A stretch of DNA of 64,000 nt from positions 806,001 through 870,000 of the forward strand of contig NADL03000471.1 of assembly GCA_002205965.3 (NCBI GenBank). Direction: 5' to 3'. The notes beneath the pieces are model-generated. The model saw nothing but the letters and a program-made list of their open reading frames with translations. It made no database searches and was not told the DNA's origin. The stretch is from Kappaphycus alvarezii. Lineage: Eukaryota > Rhodophyta > Florideophyceae > Gigartinales > Solieriaceae. The translations under genes and the position numbers were made by a program. How positions within the stretch are numbered: position 1 is the stretch's first letter; every line of letters begins with the position of its first letter. Below, piece after piece: positions 35,401-46,829 of the stretch.

Positions 35401-38400
35401 TTCAGCTCTCCGCTTTTGTAGTGCTAAACTTTTGTTTGAAAGACAATTTTCGCTCTAATATGTACCACTAAATCTCTGAGACATTTAACTTGCACTTTGA
35501 ATGTTAAAAATCCTTTAATATGTCCATTTTGTCCTCCATAATTTTCTTAGAAGAATTTAGTATGATCAGAAAGAGTTTCAACGAGCCCTTTAAGCCCCTT
35601 AAGCGTTTTCATGATCTACAACAACGGTATATTTCTGGTGGGACTAATTTTGCTAATAAATTGAAATGAAAATTTAATATTATTGTAAAATAGGGGCTAG
35701 GTCGCAAAAAATACCACAGCACCCCTTAAAATGGATATATGTGGATTATGATATAAGAATACTCACCATTAAGAAACCTCACTAGTATTCTATTTTTTTC
35801 TAATTTTCGAAGTTTACGTACTATTTTTCCAATATGATACTATTACTTACCAAATTATTCCAAAATCTACTCATAAGTGCTTGAACGTGTGTTAAAACGT
35901 TGTGAATTTATATAAAAATAAGTACTGCCGCATTCTAATCAATAAATTTAAAAGATAAGTTGAAAGAGAGAAGTTCATCAGCAGTCAAATAAATATGGAG
36001 CAAGATTTCACTCATTTAGATCAGCCTGAATTAAGATATTGCTCTTCTGGGCCTTGAAATATGGTAAACTGTGAACATTAGAAAACCTGGATTAAATTTA
36101 AAGTTTATTTGAGCAATAGATTATTGGTAATCTACTCAAGCATTAAAAATTTCTGGCTTACTTTTACTATAAATTTTTTAAGAAAATTAGTCCAATAAGA
36201 GTTTTGTGGGATGATGACGAAGTCCTAATAGAATATACTCTATTTATTCTATATAAAATCAGCAAAAGTTTTCCTTTGTGATAAAAATACAAACTACGTA
36301 TTTTCTTGGGTAAAAAGGAGAATTAATTAAAGGATTATGTCCTTTTTTACACGCAAACAGGTGAATTTGTATTCTAGTATTGATGAAATCAATTGATATC
36401 AATAAACTAATATCCGTCCATATGGCAACAATTGAGGCCTTTTTCAATGAATTCCAGTAAATTTTTATTCTCAGTTCTGATCCAAATGAACATACGAAAC
36501 CCTAAATTTTCTGTTATATTCCTCAGTTCTCATTTCTTTATTCGTATATTTTTGACGCAAATTTTGACATCAAATTTACTTTTGCAGTTTGGACTACAAA
36601 TTCAGAATTTTTGACTGCCCCTTTTAAAATGACAATAATATAACAATTTGAAAAAAGCTAAGGCTTAGGCGTCGCAATTTATGGAGGTCATGCAAGCTTT
36701 TTCTTGCTTTAACTTAAAATATAATGATTCTAAAGCAAATTACCAATACTCTATAGTTACGCTTTAGAAAATCGTCCTATAAACTAATCTCTTGTCTTTT
36801 ACGTTTAAAAGTGGCTGTATTTTACATACATGTAACTCAATATCTTCTCTACCTAGAGCACCCCAAATTAGTTGTCGTTCGGGTGGCTCATTTGAGTATT
36901 TCATGTTGCAATTCCGTATATTTTCATAGATTATTCAAAGTTAAAATGAAAATCTGTGTAGTTAGTATCTAAATCAAAGAAAATAAAATTTATTAATGTT
37001 AAATAGAAACAGAAGCAAATATTCTAGAAAAATGTTGGAATTTTGGAATTCTTTTTAACTGCTATTATAAAATTTAAGATTCTTCATACTTCTTCATAGC
37101 ACAATTTGGTTTAGATTTCGACGAATATTTCAATCATGTACTCCTCAGAGATTGCTCTAAATCCGAAAAACGCTAATCATCTTAATGTGATAACTAATGA
37201 GTTACTAAAGGCTTCCAAACTTGTTTCGTATCAGAAATCATGCACTAGGCCTTTTGCATTATTTATATCTGTTTAATTAATTAGGTAAATTGTTGTGTTT
37301 AGTGTCAAAACTTGTCAACAATAGATAGAGTAAATCATTGAAGAATTTTCATCCATAAATTATCTACGTGCTCATGCCAAAGTGGGTCTGCAAAAGACTG
37401 ATCTGGTTTGTAAAGCACGGACTGGAGGACTGTCTCGGCTACTGGATAGTCCAAGTTCTGGTCAGTTGTTCTGAGTGTTGTATTTTTAGTGATAGTGTTC
37501 TGCAGTCCTGGCTGCTTTTGTACTAAGTACTATCTCTCCTACACCGATTCATTACGTGTAATTGCTGACAATGCTGTTGCATAATGCAAATGCGAGCTAT
37601 TTTCAAATGAAAGTTCATTCCACACGCAACTGAATTTCGAATGCAATTGTACCCAAGATTTACAGTTAGAAGAAACCTTCCCCAAAAATTTTAAATTGAA
37701 CCACTGATATCTGAGTTATTTTTCCCACTTTGAATTCTATAGTCTGTTTACGGTAGTTTCTCTAACGGGAGGTCCGCGAGCCTAATTTGGTAATATTCCT
37801 GAGTTTCATATAAGTATGTAAGGATAAAATGGACTCAGAATGAGCTTAATAACTATAAAGACAGAGCTTTTAACATATCATCAATTGCTGGTGACAAGAA
37901 AAATTTCCGAGTTAGACTTTAGCGGTAAATTCGCACTGATGATTCAAACCATACATGTTGACATTACGGAATGTTAAAGACAGTAATTTTTTTATCGCCT
38001 GTTTACTCTTTCTGTTTCCACAAGACACAAAAATGCTTGTAGTGGTACTAGAAAAATTTTTGTAAATTGTTAATTTTTTTCTTTTACGCCTGAAAATTTC
38101 ACGCTTCCGTACCCTGTAGGAGACATCCGTGGTTTTCCCAAATTTAGGTTGCATATTTATATTTTTACTGGTCTCACTGGGAGTACATGCTCGTATGATG
38201 TTGTATTTTCACTACTTTGACTAGAACCTCGAAAATATCCATATTGGCTCATTTCTAGTACATTCCAAGTTATAATGATCTTGATACATCTCAAAAGCGG
38301 TACCTATGCTTCCCCAGGTGATATTTTACTGGTAAATCAAATTAGTTGAACAAGCAGTACTTAAGTCTAGTCATTAAAAGTATTTGGTTCAACTCTAAAT

Positions 38401-38430
38401 AGCGTATACGAGCTTCTAGTCTCTATTCGA
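32480..38430. other. AT-rich block, nothing recognised
   Basis: About 6 kb of AT-rich sequence. Plus-strand frames at 34,371-34,577 and 34,615-35,004 are the longest; neither shows a domain or motif. Confidence 0.45.
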
Positions 38431-38433
38431 AAA

Positions 38434-38690
38434 ATGTACTCAATTGAGTACATTTGGCATCGATTAAGTACATTTTCAAAATCCCTTGATAGACTTTATT
38501 GGCCCTGTACAGTGCAAAGAATTTCTGCTACTGTACGCTAGCCCGCTACAATTGGTTAAAACTTATCCATTTTTCATGATTTCAAAGCAATATTTATTGA
38601 AATTTTTATTTTCTCCGTTTTTGCAAAAATTTGAACTCAATTGAGTACATTTCATGGTTCAATAGACACTAGATTTGTGTACATTTTCAT
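38434..38690. repeat. Repeated palindromic TGTACTCAATTGAGTACA motif
   Basis: A perfect 18-bp palindrome TGTACTCAATTGAGTACA (start about 38,436) is followed by related words: TTAAGTACATTTTC near 38,465, ACTCAATTGAGTACATTTC near 38,636 and TGTGTACATTTTC near 38,675. The spacing is irregular. It may be the ends of a small decayed inverted-repeat element. Confidence 0.6.
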
Positions 38691-39227
38691 TTACTATATC
38701 ATCAATAAGTACTGCGGGAATGAGGTTGAGACCAAATATAGATGAACGTCAATTCCCTATGCAATTGATTTTGGCCTATAAGATAGTAAACAAAATTTGG
38801 TCGATTGAAATCGCTTAATTTATTATCTTACATATCCTTCAATCATTTCGATCGAATCAACATAAATATCATCCTCATAAAAAATGGTTTGACGTCGGAT
38901 TCAGTACCCGCTATGTAAGCACTGCATGGGATTATCCCCGTAGCAGTCGGGGACCCCTGGGCATTTTCGTCTCAGGCACGGATTTCTCGATCTCAAAAGC
39001 GAGACTTGAAGGTAGTACTGCAGCTACATTAAGAATTCACAGCAGTAAATACTAGCTATTCTGGCTACTGTGAAAATAGAAAATGCTCTTAGTGGGTGCA
39101 AAACATCGCTTTTGCTATGTTTATTTGAAATAATATATGTGATATCTACTAAAATATACACATAGAAAAAAATCAAGATGGAGGACCAATGAGGAATACA
39201 GTATATTAACTTGCAAGAAATTTTAGT
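38691..39227. other. AT-rich spacer
   Basis: No gene seen; composition becomes more balanced near 38,880. Confidence 0.35.
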
Positions 39228-39615
39228 TTGGTTGAGTGTGCCAAAATCCTGGTTTGCTTTTATTTGTTTGTGACAAGATGGCAATATTTTATGTCAATGA
39301 ACGCCAGAGTTTTGGGAGATACCAAGTGCGATTCTGAAAACTATATATATTGGCTGCGTCATTTCCGCTCTTGGTTGATAGCTTGGGGGATGGGCAATAT
39401 GGGGAGGACTATCAAGGATGTCGATATCAATGCCTAAAATGATTGGCCCATGTGTGAGCGGCTCTTTTTGTCGTAGTCGGTGAGCCCCTCATTAGAAAGC
39501 AACTGTAACTTTCAAAACGATGTTCGATCTACAGAGGACTTCATGAATGATGTCTCTCAAGAACTTCTGAATCATACAGTTGCGCTAGAGTTTGTTCAAT
39601 GGAAGATCCTGAAGG
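39228..39615 (+). pseudogene. Copia gag-like relic (weak)
   Basis: Plus-strand frame of 69 codons ending IKDVDINA, containing SENYIYWLRHFRSWLIAWG, followed in the same direction by further coding-like sequence to about 39,615. The pattern of a Tyr/Trp-rich segment then DWPMCERLF resembles the head of Copia gag proteins. No zinc knuckle or pol sequence follows. Low certainty. Confidence 0.3.
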
Positions 39616-41623
39616 ATTGATGCTTCTGTTGTGAGGGTGGAAAGGCCGAGCGGCTCAATTCCCGAAATTGCATTAAGAAAACATATAACTTTATATTAAG
39701 TTCAGTAGCAAAATAAAGTACTGAAAAGGAGGGGATGATTAGGTTAGTTTACTGCAAGTGGAACAAGGGGTGAAATTCCCATTAGCCTGTGCAGTGCGGC
39801 GGCGGAGCAAACATAATACTTAAGATCATCAAATGATTACATGCTTGTAGTCAGTGAGGGCGGTCATGAAACATTTCAGGCCTTTCTCTATTATCGAAAT
39901 GCGGACAGATCAAAGATCCTAACTGTGTAGATGGGCTGACAGTTGCTCACTAAGTGAACTAACTGTTCTTGTACTTGTAAACCCACGTTCAAGATTCTTG
40001 GAGTTTGTTCCCTACCAATATGGAACTCAGGCGGCGTATACGTCCAGATATCCCAATAGGGTCACGAAAGATTACAGGAAATTCGGAGGGCTTTTTGCAA
40101 TTCTTGGGCTTTTCTAGGAATGAAAAGCGTCAGATGCACGCCCTGACTCTGTTGCAGAAGTGGCAGTTAACGCCGAGGATAATGCTGCAGAGGGAAACAG
40201 GGTCAGGATGTTGTAGGCGAGGCCCGGTAAAGGTCGGGCAAAGATAGCCATTCTCATCGAAGCCGAATAGGCACCCGCTGTATATCACAGCTCATTCTCT
40301 GTCGTAAACAAAGGCGCAGCAACAGTAACTCGCCTTTTCATATAGGAGAGTTTAAAGCGAAGCACTGCAGAATATTCTTCCCAGCAAGGTCATCCAGGTA
40401 GAAGGGCGAATAGACTTTAAATTTAGCTTCGGTTTAGCCTTTGGGCGATAACTCTAAAGCTCTGATCGATCGATATGTCAATCATTAATTAATTCTCAGC
40501 CATTTCCGGCCCCTCAAACCTCAACACGAGCTCTACGCTTTACCCGCTTTGGCTTTCATACTTGGTAAAGTGTTAGCCTGTGCGGCTAATTAGTAGAGAA
40601 AACTAATCTCATGCTTAATTCAATGACTCGAGACGGACTACGATATAGGGCGGTTGAGGTCTAAGAGATTCATATGGTCATAAAACTTTGTGAAAACAGA
40701 TATTATGGCCCAATAAACGTTAGCCAGACGGTTTGTTACTTGATTTCAGAACGAAACCATAATCCCTATAAACTGTCTTGCTTGGTCTCCGGAGATGAAC
40801 CTGGTTGATAATCCATGTAATCAGCTAACCAGGAATATCTACGGTTATAGTGTTAAGTTCACATACGAAAGGAAGTTGACTGATTGAAGAGTTCAGGTAG
40901 TTCATTATTTGGAAAGCAGGGCTCATTTCCCGAGGTGAGACCAGTTGTTAACTACGGCATTAAGCATATTGGATGTAAGGCTACAAACTAAGAGATCAGC
41001 AACGTGCCCTGCCCATCCCAGAGGATAAGCTGGAGAGCAGCCATCAGGCACGCAGCTAACTGAATGGTTGATATTTTCTGGTTATGAGTTACCATTGACT
41101 CTGTAAGAATGCTCTTCGGCTCCATGCATAATTGTTCAACTGAAATGTCAGAGCGCCAGGGTGTTACACACCACTACGGCTGTGCCATATCCATATGTGA
41201 TAAGATATACTGAGGCTTTCTTTTCTACAAGTCGGAGAAGTCTAGTCTGTTTAATGCGAGTGGAGAAATTGGTTCGATTGCTACCAACGTACGATCGGAA
41301 AATGACTGCATGTCTGTACTACAACCGTGTGAGTATTTCAGCCTCTATATAATAGCCATTGACCTAGTCAGCAAGCAAGGAGCTTCGGACTTGAACAGCA
41401 GAGCGCTTGTGAAGGAGGGTAGACCTTTCCTTTTCCGGAAAATACCGGCACAAATGTATCCTGTTTGTTATGTTGATTTCTTCGAAACATGTTCAACACC
41501 GTGTTGTAGATGTGGTGTTCATAATGAGCAATAGAGAAATTTCCTTCAATGAGTATCTATCGTGTTCACTCCAGGATACCTGTACTGCAATGAAAGCGGT
41601 CCCATTGTGCACATTAATTTAAA
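39616..41623. other. Unassigned mosaic sequence
   Basis: Near-balanced composition. A weak R3-like start lies at 39,729-39,770 (GGTTAGTTTACTGCAAGTGG). Frames such as 40,005-40,247 show no recognised domain. Confidence 0.35.
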
Positions 41624-41774
41624 GGGGAAACGTTTGGGTGTTTTACTGTTGGAAGATATTTCCGACCTATCCATGGTTTTCCAGACAACCGCAATCGACT
41701 CAAAAAGGGTATACCTACAGCGTAATGGGGAAGGAACTACGCTTCCTAAAATGCTACCTTCAGGCCAGCCATCA
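41624..41774 (+). repeat. Dispersed repeat R1, long copy 6
   Basis: Same core plus tail as 24,438-24,590, in the same order and strand. The core translates as KRLGVLLLEDIS here and as KGLGVLLLEDIS at 20,008-20,050, but not in the frames open at other copies. Confidence 0.88.
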
Positions 41775-41801
41775 ATTTAATTTAATTTAATTTAATTTAA
41801 A
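41774..41801. repeat. (TTTAA)n microsatellite
   Basis: Five to six units of AATTT directly at the end of the R1 long copy, as is common at insertion ends. Confidence 0.9.
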
Positions 41802-42062
41802 GCGCAGTTCTCATGAAATATCCGAATTGACCTGTTTCCATACCCTCAAGTATCTCTTGAATAAAACTCATGTGCCGCAATGGCACAGCTCTAAACTAAT
41901 GTACGTATCATATTGTAGCGGCAACGGTGGGCAACGTCACGGGCGTCCTTTGGCCTTGCAGAAATAAGAGGTAGGAGAAAATGTCTAAACGTTTGCTTTC
42001 AGCAAGCAGTGTTGGAGCCCTGCGAGGTAGTACCTCATGACTCGGCCTCATTTCCAGACTGT
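41802..42062. other. Unassigned sequence
   Basis: No gene seen. Confidence 0.35.
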
Positions 42063-42149
42063 CCATTACACAGACCTGTCCCCCTAGTTTTCGGGAAATA
42101 GCCGTCCTGCATTCCTAATCAGTAAAGCACTCCAATTTCTCCCCGTGTT
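42063..42149 (+). repeat. Dispersed repeat R2, copy 2
   Basis: Closest partner of 25,971-26,059; clear along about 87 bp. Confidence 0.82.
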
Positions 42150-42445
42150 GGAGATCGTACCTAAAGAAATGCCGCCCTGGTGTTATTGAGAGTTAGGACT
42201 TGAGTCTGTGCTGTGGACAAAAGGCTCAGGGGCCAAGTACGAAAATGCCCGCCAAGCGACATGGTACAGGCTTTTTAGTTGCAGCTCCTTTGGAACTGTA
42301 TAATTGTGGTGCAGTGATGGATTACGGTAACACAAGTCTGTCCCTTGATATTAAGAAAGACATAAGTTTAATGCGTTACCATAAGGTTTGTAAAGTTAAT
42401 GTACTGTACACCGAAATGGGTAATGAGTAAAATTTGTCCCGTCCA

Positions 42446-42485
42446 TTGTACAGTACAGTACTGTACATTACTGCACGGTACAGTC
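42446..42485. repeat. GTAC-rich palindromic cluster
   Basis: Holds the perfect palindrome GTACAGTACTGTAC at 42,453-42,466, embedded in further TGTAC and GGTACAG words, just before R2 copy 3. Confidence 0.8.
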
Positions 42486-42520
42486 CTTCCTGACACTGTC
42501 TCCCTTGCAGACCCCCAAAT

Positions 42521-42603
42521 GCACAGACCTGCCCTACCCCGTCTGAGAAAATAGCCGTCCAACATCTTTAACCAGGTCAGCACCCCAAACTCCCCCTTCT
42601 GCA
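42521..42603 (+). repeat. Dispersed repeat R2, copy 3
   Basis: More diverged copy: GCACAGACCTG, AAATAGCCGTCC, GTCAGCACCCC and CTCCCCCTTCTG in the shared order. Confidence 0.6.
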
Positions 42604-44132
42604 GTAGATGGCACCGTAATTTCAAGCACTGTACTGACTGGACAACGGTAACACAGCATGTATGTACCGTACCTTGCCATCGCATTAGACCGACCCCACG
42701 GTTCCCACCGTACTGCGCACCAACCTTCGAAGACTACGGGTATTTCCAGAAACAAAATTCGAAAGGAAGTCAACTATTCATGCAAAGCCGCTCGTTGCAA
42801 TTTCTCCATACACTAAACCCTGATTGGCTCAGCATGACTTTGATGAAATCGTAGAAATTTTAGTTTCACCGAGATTTTCCAAATGGGAGTGACAATTCTC
42901 GGAAGCAATAGGAAGACGCACGATTTTTTCCAAACCGTCAACTACGATGTTACAGTAAGAGCTATGTAATTATCAAGAAACGCGGGGGGAGGATGAAGAC
43001 GCTCTCGTTACAGTACAATCGGAACAGTTGAACAAATTGTTGCTCCATTTCATAAACATCCTGAACAAGAGCAAACGACCTCCAGACACCGGGCCTAGGG
43101 TCAAGGCGTGATGGACAAAATGGAACGGACCCAGGATTATCGCTCACATGAAGGTCACGATCCTACAGCAAGGGTCGGGTTTCTATGTCGAGCTGCGGGA
43201 ACCAAGCACTATACGCTACAGCACAGAACGCAAAATGAATAGTAACAGGCGAAACCGTAATTGAGGAAATGGAGAAACAGCACCCAAGCCACATTCTATG
43301 GAAACTTCCACCCGCCTTTATTTCTGATCACCAAAAGAACCTACCATTGATGACCGGTATTTCTCCGTACGGTTCCCATGTTTCGCCGATATCATGCATC
43401 TGCCCCTGCTATGAAACAACCCAAGTAGCTCACAGGTTGGAATAGAAACACTTGTGGTCTGAGAGAGCTTCCGAATTCGGGATTCACCCTTTCCCTCTAC
43501 GTTCCATGCTATTGATTGTGATGTTCACATCGGCAAACTTACACCAGAATCCGGAAACAATGCTCCTTACCTCCATCCCAATCTATTGAACGACCTCACT
43601 GAACGAAGAAAAGAAAAGTATTCGCCAACGTGTACAAATTAGACACTTGCGTATTGGGGTATTGGATCGCTCAAAGCCTGAGTCGTTGAATCCAATTTAG
43701 TAGTAAAACCCCCTGGCTATCCCCTTGTATGGTACTGTAATGAGATGTTTTGATATTTGTACTTAGCAATGCGGTACAACGTACTTACAATTGCGGTATG
43801 CCTCATTATACGTTGTGCACTGTAATTTCTATCATAGCATCTGCCTCAAAGAATTTCTACAAAAATATATACTGGACTTCGGGGTACAAGGCGTTGTCTT
43901 GATGCAAGTGGTACGCTACGAAGATTGGGAGTTCTATGGCATGTACCGTAGTTGTAAACTAACACTCGAACTAAGGCGCAGGATTTACATTACGGTAACT
44001 ACCGTGCAATTTATTGAAACTTCTGTCGCGATCAACCGACGACAACTTATTCAATCCTTTCTCGGATAGCTGCTTCCTTTCTGAGGACCGTTAAGAAAGC
44101 CTGCCTACCGAAACGTTTGAATCCACCCGACC
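42604..44132. other. Unassigned mosaic sequence
   Basis: No gene seen; longest frame is 92 codons (43,791-44,069, plus) without a domain. Confidence 0.35.
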
Positions 44133-44240
44133 GAGGGGGTGAATGAGGTTGGTTTGCTGCGAGTCATGCGAAGGTTGGGGGTCCCATGAATTTCATTTAA
44201 ACCATATTGCAGGTTCTGCAGTATGGATGACTAAGCATTT
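44133..44240 (+). repeat. Dispersed repeat R3, copy 2
   Basis: Partner of 25,211-25,315; shared words GAGGTTGGTTTGCTGCGAGT (variant), TTTAAACCATATTGCAGG. Confidence 0.7.
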
Positions 44241-44636
44241 CAGCCACTGTAAAGCTAGTAGCCCAGTCCACAAGCACGCAGCATTTGAGATGGTAATCAA
44301 CATTGCGTGTCGCTGAAGGGGAATGGCCCGTACCTAAGAGTACGGGTGTAAGGTTTGGCTGGCGACCGATCTCGCTACTGCCGTGATCAGCGAAAACGCG
44401 TCGGCGTGCCACCCTCCCAGCGTGGAGATTGGAACGGGAACATGCATGTTCCTGCCTGGTAATCTGGCCACAGACCCTTGGTATTTCCTTAGCGTATCAG
44501 TGTGAACAGCGGTTATGCTCCTCACAGCGTTGAAGGTCGTCATTCTGAAATGAGAAGGGACCAGTGGGTTCAAACAGGTGATAATCGATGCTACCGGCAA
44601 CGCCGGTTTCTCTGATGGCAGCCCTTTTTTGTCCAT
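44197..44636 (-). pseudogene. LINE C-terminal fragment (weak)
   Basis: Minus-strand frames at 44,334-44,636 and 44,197-44,412 overlap. The first holds VPISTLGGWHADAFSLI, which resembles the segment near the end of GC-rich LINE proteins (compare FQPLAFNSLGPP at 1.5-1.9 kb). The RT core is absent. Probably a truncated 3' end of the same general LINE type; no poly-A seen. It shares its low end with repeat R3. Confidence 0.4.
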
Positions 44637-44657
44637 TTAGATTAAGGTGACTTGATG

Positions 44658-44671
44658 GTACTGTACAGTAC
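44658..44671. repeat. Perfect GTAC palindrome
   Basis: GTACTGTACAGTAC, self-complementary over all 14 bases. Confidence 0.85.
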
Positions 44672-44818
44672 TACATTGTTTGAAGAGAGACATGTGTAGT
44701 ACCAGTACATCGAAAGTTACGCAGTAATATTGCTAATGAGCTCAAATGCACGTATCCCACCTCGCTCTGGTGTTACAGCCGGAAAACAATGGATCGGTAC
44801 CTAGAAACACTAGGATAG

Positions 44819-44857
44819 ATCGAATATACCTTCCAAGAGTGAAAACTTCCCCCGTTT
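44819..44857 (-). repeat. Dispersed repeat R1, core copy 7
   Basis: Minus-strand core with flank ATAGATCGAATATACC as at copy 5; the middle has lost several bases. Confidence 0.65.
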
Positions 44858-45559
44858 CTCCGCTACTAAAATCAGGTCGACCGTTAATAGTGCTTTCAAT
44901 ACACAAGCGGGTGTCACAATTGCACCAACGCTCTGCCTACGTATATTTTTGAGATGCCTCACGACGCAAACGTTTGCGCTAGTGTAAAGCCCAGCACGCA
45001 GTATGAGCTACGTACACCTCGAATACGGCATAGATCGCTCCTTTCTTTGAATTTACGTCTTCTTATGTTCTTGTCTTTCGAGTCTGCTCAGGACGAATCG
45101 TCGCCTTGACCGACTTTTCAAGTACGCAAAATAATCACAATACATATTAGTGGACTCATAGTCATTTGAACCATCCGATGCAGTTTTGATTTCTTTTGAA
45201 GAGTTAGCCTTAACCGAGAGAAAACTGTAAGAGATCGAAAACCTTGCAATAGAGAGCTTACGATCGGCGAATTTCGTATACTTTTTCGTCGACACGAATA
45301 ACACCGTGCACACGATGCGAGATTACAGTATACGAAATAGTATCCCAAGACACCACGCAAATCTCGTTGAAACGACTAATTTTACGAAACCATATTCGTG
45401 TGATTTGGCGGGACTTGTGTGCCCTCAGTGGCGTATAGCCCCTCGATCCAAAACGTTTCCACCTCGATCCTCAACTTCCCCCCATTCAATCGCCTCCCAC
45501 CAACCTACACCTCCCATGAATACCGACATCATCACAAACCGCACCAACCGTTAACCAAC
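44858..45559. other. Leader sequence left of the Harbinger genes
   Basis: A minus-strand frame at 45,053-45,313 is open for 86 codons and reads protein-like (acidic, then RSRRRFVLSRLERQ) but matches nothing I know. The left end of the Harbinger element should lie here; I could not find matching inverted termini. Confidence 0.35.
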
Positions 45560-46669
45560 ATGATCTCCGACGTCCCTCCTCCCAACGTCGCCATCATCAC
45601 GAAATCCACTCCCCCAGCTACACCTAGCCAATCTTCGATACTTGTATCGGCTCCAATGCCCACATCTGCACTTCAAGTGCCGTCTCTCCCGCTCATCACC
45701 GCATATCTCGTCAACCTTCCTGCGCTGCCGCCCCTATCCCCTTCCCCCTCAGCCGCCGCTGTGCCAGATATCAGTGTATTAACTAAGGAACCGAGTAATA
45801 CAAATATCGTACCCAGTGGTGCCTTAGTTATACCAAGAGATGAAAGCAACGATGATGATGAAAATCCCGAATCAGCTTCCCCAACGCGCAAGCTTAACAG
45901 GTTTAGCTATAACAACTGGGACTACGCACTCTTGAAGTGCATCAGAGCGACTAAATCCCATAGACAAAGCAGGGGATCAAAGGGAAAGAGGTTTTCCTAT
46001 GCTCGCGAGCTTTTTATTACCGAGATACCGACGGCGGTCTTCGATAATCAAACTAAACCGAAGCAGAAGTCTCTGACGGACTGTTTCAATTTGCTTGTCA
46101 AGATGCGGAGATCTACAGTCAAAAGGAACGCAGATACTTCAGGTCTAGCTGAGGACTTGTCGGACAAGGAGATCTCCTGCTGGACGATCTCATCTCGTGA
46201 GATGGATGATTTTGAAGAGAGCATGAAAAAAGAGAGAGAAGAAAAGGAAGGGACAGGACGTTATATTTTGCTAGCCGGGGGAGAAATTCGAAACCACGCT
46301 TTGCAAAGGCACAAAAGGTCGTCTAGGAGTGATGATAGCGAGTCAGGAAAGAGAAAAAAGCGCGCATTTAAAGCCAGTAAATGGATGGACGATGAATCAG
46401 GAGCTAACAGTGTGCTCGTGGAGTCAATTAAGCGCGAGAGGGATGTCGGAGAAAAGGAACTTTTCTTGGCAGAAGCACGTTTGGACTTCGAGAAAGAGAA
46501 TTGTTTGAAGGATGGTGAACGATTCCGTCTCTCTCAAGAAGTTTTGGAGAGGCGCATGAAGTTAGATGAGCAGAGGATGGAGTTGCACAGAGAAGAACGA
46601 CGGGAGGCTAGTAGGGAACGAGAGAAAATTATGCATGTTATGAGCGCCATGATTACAAAGCCCCAGTAA
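45560..46669 (+). CDS. Harbinger transposon Myb/SANT-like DNA-binding protein
   Basis: Unbroken frame of 369 codons from ATG 45,560 (context AACAATGA). The frame is open back to 45,419, but only from a GTG, so the ATG is preferred. In the Harbinger family a Myb-like partner binds the ends and carries the transposase into the nucleus. From its N-terminus: a Pro/Ser/Thr-rich region (1-95), an acidic patch (DESNDDDENP, about 94-103), a helix-rich Myb/SANT-like segment (about 114-228, starting RFSYNNWDYALLKC), a basic stretch (KRKKR, about 264-268) that could be a nuclear signal, and a long charged coiled coil (about 283-358). It faces the transposase gene, 160 bp away, in convergent order. Start, function and pairing are inferred from arrangement and fold pattern. 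Confidence 0.7.
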   Translation: MISDVPPPNVAIITKSTPPATPSQSSILVSAPMPTSALQVPSLPLITAYLVNLPALPPLSPSPSAAAVPDISVLTKEPSNTNIVPSGALVIPRDESNDDDENPESASPTRKLNRFSYNNWDYALLKCIRATKSHRQSRGSKGKRFSYARELFITEIPTAVFDNQTKPKQKSLTDCFNLLVKMRRSTVKRNADTSGLAEDLSDKEISCWTISSREMDDFEESMKKEREEKEGTGRYILLAGGEIRNHALQRHKRSSRSDDSESGKRKKRAFKASKWMDDESGANSVLVESIKRERDVGEKELFLAEARLDFEKENCLKDGERFRLSQEVLERRMKLDEQRMELHREERREASREREKIMHVMSAMITKPQ

Positions 46670-46829
46670 TCACCATTGAGCAGGGTACAGAGGAGCAAAA
46701 TCTGCGTCCGACCGCAACGCAGCCACCTCGCATGCTCGGACGCGGACTTTACACAGCGAGGAGCGCCCCCGCACTTTCAGACCCTTTTAGGCATTTTCGC
46801 AGTAATAACTGCATTCCAAATAAGTGATT

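Noticed and set aside
20008-41780. The peptide GLGVLLLEDIS encoded by two R1 copies, hinting at a conserved protein
   Set aside because: Other copies are not open in this frame and the conserved DNA stops at the core, so a DNA-level repeat explains it better.
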